DNA from: Argopecten irradians
Lineage: Eukaryota; Mollusca; Bivalvia; Pectinida; Pectinidae
Reading direction: 5' to 3'
Assembly: GCF_041381155.1 (NCBI RefSeq)
Contig: NC_091134.1
Span: forward strand, 41,313,338 to 41,377,337
DNA: 64,000 bases
Each line of letters begins with the position of its first letter. The first letter of the stretch is position 1. Under the pieces are notes generated by a model, which did not search any database, was not told the origin of the DNA, and saw nothing but the letters and a program-made list of their open reading frames with translations. Shown in pieces: positions 59,221-64,000 of the stretch. The translations under genes and the position numbers were made by a program.

Positions 59221-62200
59221 CTAGGATTTTTTCTGCCGTATGTGAAGCACAGCATTGGGTGTGAGACCAGCAGATTCTAGTGTTTCCGAGTGGTTATCAT
59301 AAACTTTGGTGGGGTAGGCCGACACTATCTGGTAATCCGGTAAACCCATGGGTCTGTGAAGGAAGGAAAAATAAAATCAACATAAACATAATACAATATA
59401 GTTCCCAGCATACTGGGGATATTATTAGCAATATCTGTACAACTGTACTACAAATTCACCCAGCAATAAGCTCCTGCTTGGTAATAAGCCTCCCCCATCC
59501 CTCTTCATTTAGTGTCTGGCTATTGTCTGGCATCTTTTCAACATACCATTATCAATGTAAGAACAAACCTTCTGTGAAAATGTCTTCCTCAACTCCTTTA
59601 AACAGAAAATCTATTTTTTTTAATTCCTCCTGAATACAAACTCAAGCCATGCACAATTTGCAATAGTAACCTCTAAATACATATCCAGTTATCTACCACT
59701 AGATCCTGTCGCTATAGGACGTCCAAAATCATTTTAAAGATTATTCGGATTTTCTGAATGATGACATGATCTACATTCTATATTTCTAACCAGTTATATA
59801 AGTAGTACTGTTTTATAGGAACTGAACTGAAGGATAGTTAACATACCTGTGCATGTCGATGTATTTTCTGAGGTCCCCGATGGTTTCCCAGAACTTCATC
59901 TTGAGGATATATGTTTGATTACCGCTGTCAGACTTGACTCGGAGTGTGCTAATATCTCGAGGTGTAGAGGGTCGACGTGATTCCTCAATTTCTAATCTAA
60001 AATTAGATAAATTGGCCAATTATAATAATGAGATTCCAGAGAAATCTGTATGCCCATCATTAAGAAATCTAATGATCTTTTACTGGATCTTTTCTTCTTT
60101 ACTTTCCATTAAAACATTTGATAACATAGGCCTGAGAAACAACAGATGATGCTAACAACCTTTGTCAAAATTCAAGATATATACATGAATGAAAGTTTGC
60201 TACTCCATCAGTCTCAATATGGAATAGATACAACATTAAAGGACCATCATTAAAGGAACCTTCATGCTATTTGAGAAAGATCCTGTTAGTACTTTTGAGA
60301 AATTGCAATAAGAAATGTCATAACCAAATATGGCGACCTGTCTTATTTGATTGGACCTAAAATGAAATATGCACAAAAAGGGACCAATGGGAACCAGAAA
60401 ATGAAATTTGAGAAATATCCTGGACGTTCTTAGAAATAGCGATAGCAAGTCAGGCTTGTTTATTGAAGGACAATCAGATGGATGACAGACTGCATCTGAT
60501 GATGGTGGGTTATAAAACCTAGAAATGCTACATCATGAGTTAACCTCTTGTTATTCTTTCCACATTTAAAGATTTCCTCAGTGCTTGTTTAAACAAACAT
60601 AGACACTATAAAATCTTGTGATGACGGACAACTTACCTCTTCCTCATATCCTTCACTACATCAGTATCCACTACAGTGACGGGGGGAACTGTAGATGTTC
60701 CTCCCTACAAACATTTAATAATTACTTCATTAAACAAGGCATTACATTTCTGAATACTCCCTTCTACAATGACATAACAAAAATTTGATAATTACTTCAT
60801 TAAACATGGCATTAAATTTCTGAATACTCCCTTCTACAATGACATAAGATATGTATTCAACCTTAATTCCTTAAAAATACTATTTAATTGATTTTGGAAC
60901 AAGTATATAAACTTATTTGAATGCTCCTTGTTGGTGAACATGGATTCACAAGATGAGATCAGTTCTGTGGTGTTCTGACAATACCTTCAATGCATTACAC
61001 CTACCTTCAGAGTGTTGTTGACAGAATCTCGGATGTCGATCACCTTACCATCCTTTACAACATTCTTTGGCAGTTTACTGAGGAATTGCTCTGTGGACAA
61101 CTTTCTTCCTGCAATTTTAATAACAAGTTCTAGTTATATTTTGTTTGTTTAATTTTTAAATTTGTTTTTATCTAATAATTTGTTAATGTTTGATATGGTC
61201 ATTAAGAGCTCTGATCAGTTAACAATGTGCCAGGTTAATAGCAGTTTAATCATTTGTGTTTCACATTCTATCTTTATTTTTATGGTGTACATGTAATTAA
61301 TAAATAAGAAATCTGGTGTTGTCAGAATAAAATACACCAACCTAATTGGCAATACTGGCCTCTAACATTTGACAACATGAAATTATTTCTTGGATAAAGA
61401 GTGATAAAATTTCATAAATAATGGTTTGTCTGATGGTTTTAGACTACCTAAGTATGGTTGAAAATCATCCTTGTTGAGCTTCACACATACCTAGATGTTC
61501 ACTTGTGACCTGTAGTCTCTCCTGTGTATTGGAGCGGTACATATCAGCGACTGGTTCTGACACCTGATTGGCCTTGTCCAAATTGGAGGGAACCAATCGA
61601 GAAGGCTTTGTATCTCCTCCTAAAACTTGTCCAGCTCCAGCAAATACTGCTGCTCGCTTGTCCTTGAAATGCACTGACCTCAAATCTCGAATCTGGAAAT
61701 TAATAGGTGAAATTAGAAATGTCTGTATTAAGGAATAAATGTCTCTTCCATGTGAAATTGTGTCAGAAAGCGACAAGACATGAAACAACTGAAATGGATA
61801 TAATGCCTAATTTCAAGAGAGTGGAATAATTTTTTTTAATTTTATTTGTCAATATATAAATATTTTTTTTCAACCTATCAACAATATTATTAAATGATAA
61901 AATATTGTGGACCAAAATAAATACTCCAGCATTATATGTTGTATTTAGAATTCCACAAGGTTATATACCTAGGTTAATGATTGACAGTCTCATCATTGGC
62001 AATCACTAAAGAAAGTCAGTGTGGTGAAGAATTTTCAGATCACAAGTTCTATTCATGGTAACAGTAACCTAGTTTCTGACTCCCAAATAAAAGTGTTTTT
62101 TGTGTTTGTGTGTAATTTCATGTTAATCAGATAAGATAACTTATTGTAAGACAGTACTGTATCAGCATTTTGGAAAATGGACGAGGAACAGACTTTAGAT

Positions 62201-63559
62201 GGAGAATGTGATATTACAATGTCATGAAAAGAGCACAGAATAGCTATATCAAGTACATTCATTGTATCCTTGAAAAGTCACCATAAATATAAATCTCTTT
62301 CAGAAAAAATATATACCAAAATAGTCACGAAATACTCACAATAAAGGGAACACCATCTGGGTATCTATTCTGTAGCTCTGACGGGAAGTAACCATCCATG
62401 ATGTCACGAATAAATGTCTGAGTCATAGGGTCAGTAAACGGCCGGAATGGACCGCTGTACAACATGATACCATTGGAGTATAACGTAAACTGGACTGGGT
62501 CTGGAGGCTGAAAAACAAGCATGGAAAGGTCAGTAGTCAGTACTTGGAATATCAGTCATGCATGAAGCATGAGAAAGAAAAACTCTGACTGACATTCCAG
62601 AAGAGTAAAGTATGTAATCAAGACAGTGCTTTGAAATCTTAAAATAAAACAATTACAAAACTTAACTTTATGAAAGGTGATACATTACTAGAATTTCAAT
62701 ATGACTCTCAAAAAGTATGAAAGACAAAACTTCTGTGAATCACTTAACTCTGAACAGTACTTCCATAAGGAACTGATATAGCCTTAGAATAAGCAGAGGT
62801 CAAATATGAGTTCAGGGATGGATGGATGAGTTTGATTTTGTCACATACAGTACAGTATAAATAACCTGAAAAGATTATGAAACATCATTTGTCATTTCAT
62901 AAAGCAGACAAACGGGTATGAGCTAGATGACTGGAGGTTGGACAGTGCATACAATATATATTATATATCTATACAATAGGCAGAGTTATATAGGCAGTAA
63001 ACAGTAAGTAACAAACTAGTCAGTATACCTTGAGTCTGGCCCCATCTGTAGTATGCTGTATCTTAGATACACCTTCTCCTGCCAATACATTTAGCTCCTT
63101 GATATTCTCTATAATGACGTTGAAGTCTATCTCAAAATCTGGTTGGTTGGATACAGAGGTCCCTGGAAATACAAAGAAAAGAGTGAAAGGAAGAAATGTC
63201 CTATAATATCTTATTTGATAATATATTTAAAAAATGGTTGTTTTGTTTTTGTTTTATTTGATTAGTTTAACTTCCTATTATGTCAAGATCATTTAAGGAA
63301 GTGCCGGGTTTATAGGTGGAGTACCTGGAAGAAAACCACAAACCAGCCGTCAATACCTGGCAACTGCCCCACATAGGATTTGAACTTGTGATTGTAGTAC
63401 ATGTATATTCATTTGAATTCAGTAATTCACTGTTTACATACCTGGTCGCCACGAGTCCCCTTCACTACTGGTTGTAGAACTACCTTCGTCATTGTAGACA
63501 TCTGAGTTAGGATTGCTCTTTTCTCCAACCCATACCATACCATAATCAGCCAAAAACGC
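59221..63559 (-). CDS. UBXN11: UBXN11 (socius-like), SEP and UBX domain protein, 5' part outside window
   Basis: UBX proteins bind p97/VCP. The vertebrate UBXN11 (socius) has been linked to Rnd GTPases and actin. Exons seen in transcript order: 63442-63559, 63029-63162, 62340-62507, 61491-61692, 61005-61108, 60637-60704, 59847-59996, 59221-59353. All are GT-AG with matching phases, giving 358 residues of the C-terminal part. Landmarks: FLADYGMVWVGE, ENIKELNVLAGEGVSKIQ, a SEP domain (VQFTLYSNGIMLYSGPFRPF, TFIRDIMDGYFPSEL, YPDGVPFI), a linker ending in KLSTEQFLSKLPKNVVKDGK, and a UBX domain in the last two exons (LRVKSDSGNQTYILKM, IGDLRKYIDMHRP, YQIVSAYPTKVYDN, ESAGLTPNAVLHI). The most 5' exon seen starts with an acceptor (TTGTTACAG), so the N-terminal coiled-coil exons lie past the right edge. 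No exon was found in 63560-64000. Confidence 0.92.
60250..60460 (-). repeat. decayed family C minisatellite units in a UBXN11 intron
   Basis: GAAATTTGAGAAATATCCTG, ATGCACAAAAAGGGACCAAT and TTAGAAATAGCGATAGCAAG are recognisable reverse complements of the family C unit at 17474-18210. One and a half degraded units, no ends. Confidence 0.55.
60716..60847. repeat. 70-bp tandem duplication in a UBXN11 intron
   Basis: ATTACTTCATTAAACAAGGC ... CTTCTACAATGACATAA is repeated with a period of 70 bases and a few substitutions, starting 12 bases upstream of an exon acceptor (gene strand) and running into the intron. Confidence 0.85.
63244..63402 (-). repeat. tRNA-type SINE-like element
   Basis: On the minus strand GTTCAAATCC matches the RNA polymerase III B box (GTTCRANTCC). 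The following text (GGGGCAGTTGCCAGGTATTG, CGGCACTTCCTTAAATGATC) and an A-rich tail (AAATAAAACAAAAACAAAAC) fit a SINE, and similar text is abundant in bivalves in my recollection. The A box end is not clear. It lies in the UBXN11 intron between exons 63442-63559 and 63029-63162. Confidence 0.55.
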
Positions 63560-64000
63560 CTGTAACAATGTTGACAAAAAAGCTCCATAAGACTTGATAA
63601 TGGTAATGCTAATACGGCAGTTTCAATATCCCAAAAAAAGAAATTTATTTACTGTTGTCTAGTTCCACCATCCAGTTATTATGACATCAAAAAATCATGT
63701 CAAAAGATGACATCATAATCACTGGAAGATAGGACTTTTCACCGGTAAATTGTACTTTCCCCACATCGTTTTGTATCTTGACACGGCTGTATTAAAATCA
63801 TCTGTTTCCTTTATACTTTGCTACATATCAACATCTGAGATCGTGATCAAGGCCATGTCCAGATGACATTTATAGCAGTACCAAATTACCAAATGTTTGA
63901 CTTGAACTCTCTCACATCTTTAGACCCTGGTACAACAATGCTGAGGTGTCTCAAGACATAATAATATCAATGAACAATAACTTCAGTCATTCATTTGCCA
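63560..64000. other. intron of UBXN11 at window edge; small foldback at about 63672-63726
   Basis: No exon seen. CCAGTTATTATGACATC and GATGACATCATAATCACTGG form an inverted pair around a short loop and may be a tiny MITE. Confidence 0.45.

Overview
This is eukaryotic, AT-rich (about 35% GC by eye), intron-rich animal DNA. The gene set (UTP14, TTLL2, prolyl 4-hydroxylase alpha, UBXN11) is metazoan. The interspersed repeats (elements ending in hairpin-CTTGT with 145-170 bp minisatellite cores, TCGCGAAATT-rich MITEs, a SINE with GTTCAAATCC) are the kinds I associate with bivalve molluscs. The organism is an inference; no species marker was seen.

Layout. 1-2.3 kb: no gene seen. 2.3-4.1 kb (-): single-coding-exon gene for an uncharacterised 327-residue charged protein. 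4.1-12.2 kb: mostly empty, with MITE-like repeats and one doubtful exon on the minus strand near 8.5 kb. 12.26-23.1 kb (+): complete UTP14, 13 coding exons, about 766 residues, its introns packed with MITEs and minisatellite elements. 23.1-25.8 kb: repeat debris, including a decayed LINE reverse transcriptase. 25.8-31.7 kb (+): TTLL2, with an uninterrupted 823-codon reading frame and a probable 5' UTR intron. 31.7-44.0 kb: no firm gene; one minisatellite element, one perfect 73-bp duplication, an orphan polyadenylation signal and one candidate terminal exon. 44.05-50.64 kb (-): complete prolyl 4-hydroxylase alpha-type gene, 13 short exons, 537 residues, catalytic residues intact. 52.45-56.92 kb: a nest of four transposable elements. 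59.05-63.56 kb (-): 3' part of UBXN11 (SEP and UBX domains); its 5' exons lie beyond the right edge.

The genes do not form a pathway. They are ribosome biogenesis (UTP14), tubulin modification (TTLL2), ER collagen-type prolyl hydroxylation (P4HA) and a UBX-type p97 adaptor (UBXN11). The most unusual region is 52.45-56.92 kb. A palindromic hAT-like MITE with an 8-bp target duplication was split by a LINE, that LINE was split by a second LINE (11-bp duplication), and a 2-kb minisatellite-cored Helentron/HINE-like element went into the same arm. The unbroken right arm of the palindrome serves as a built-in empty site for reading these insertions. No LTR element, virus-like element, CRISPR array, rRNA or tRNA gene was recognised.
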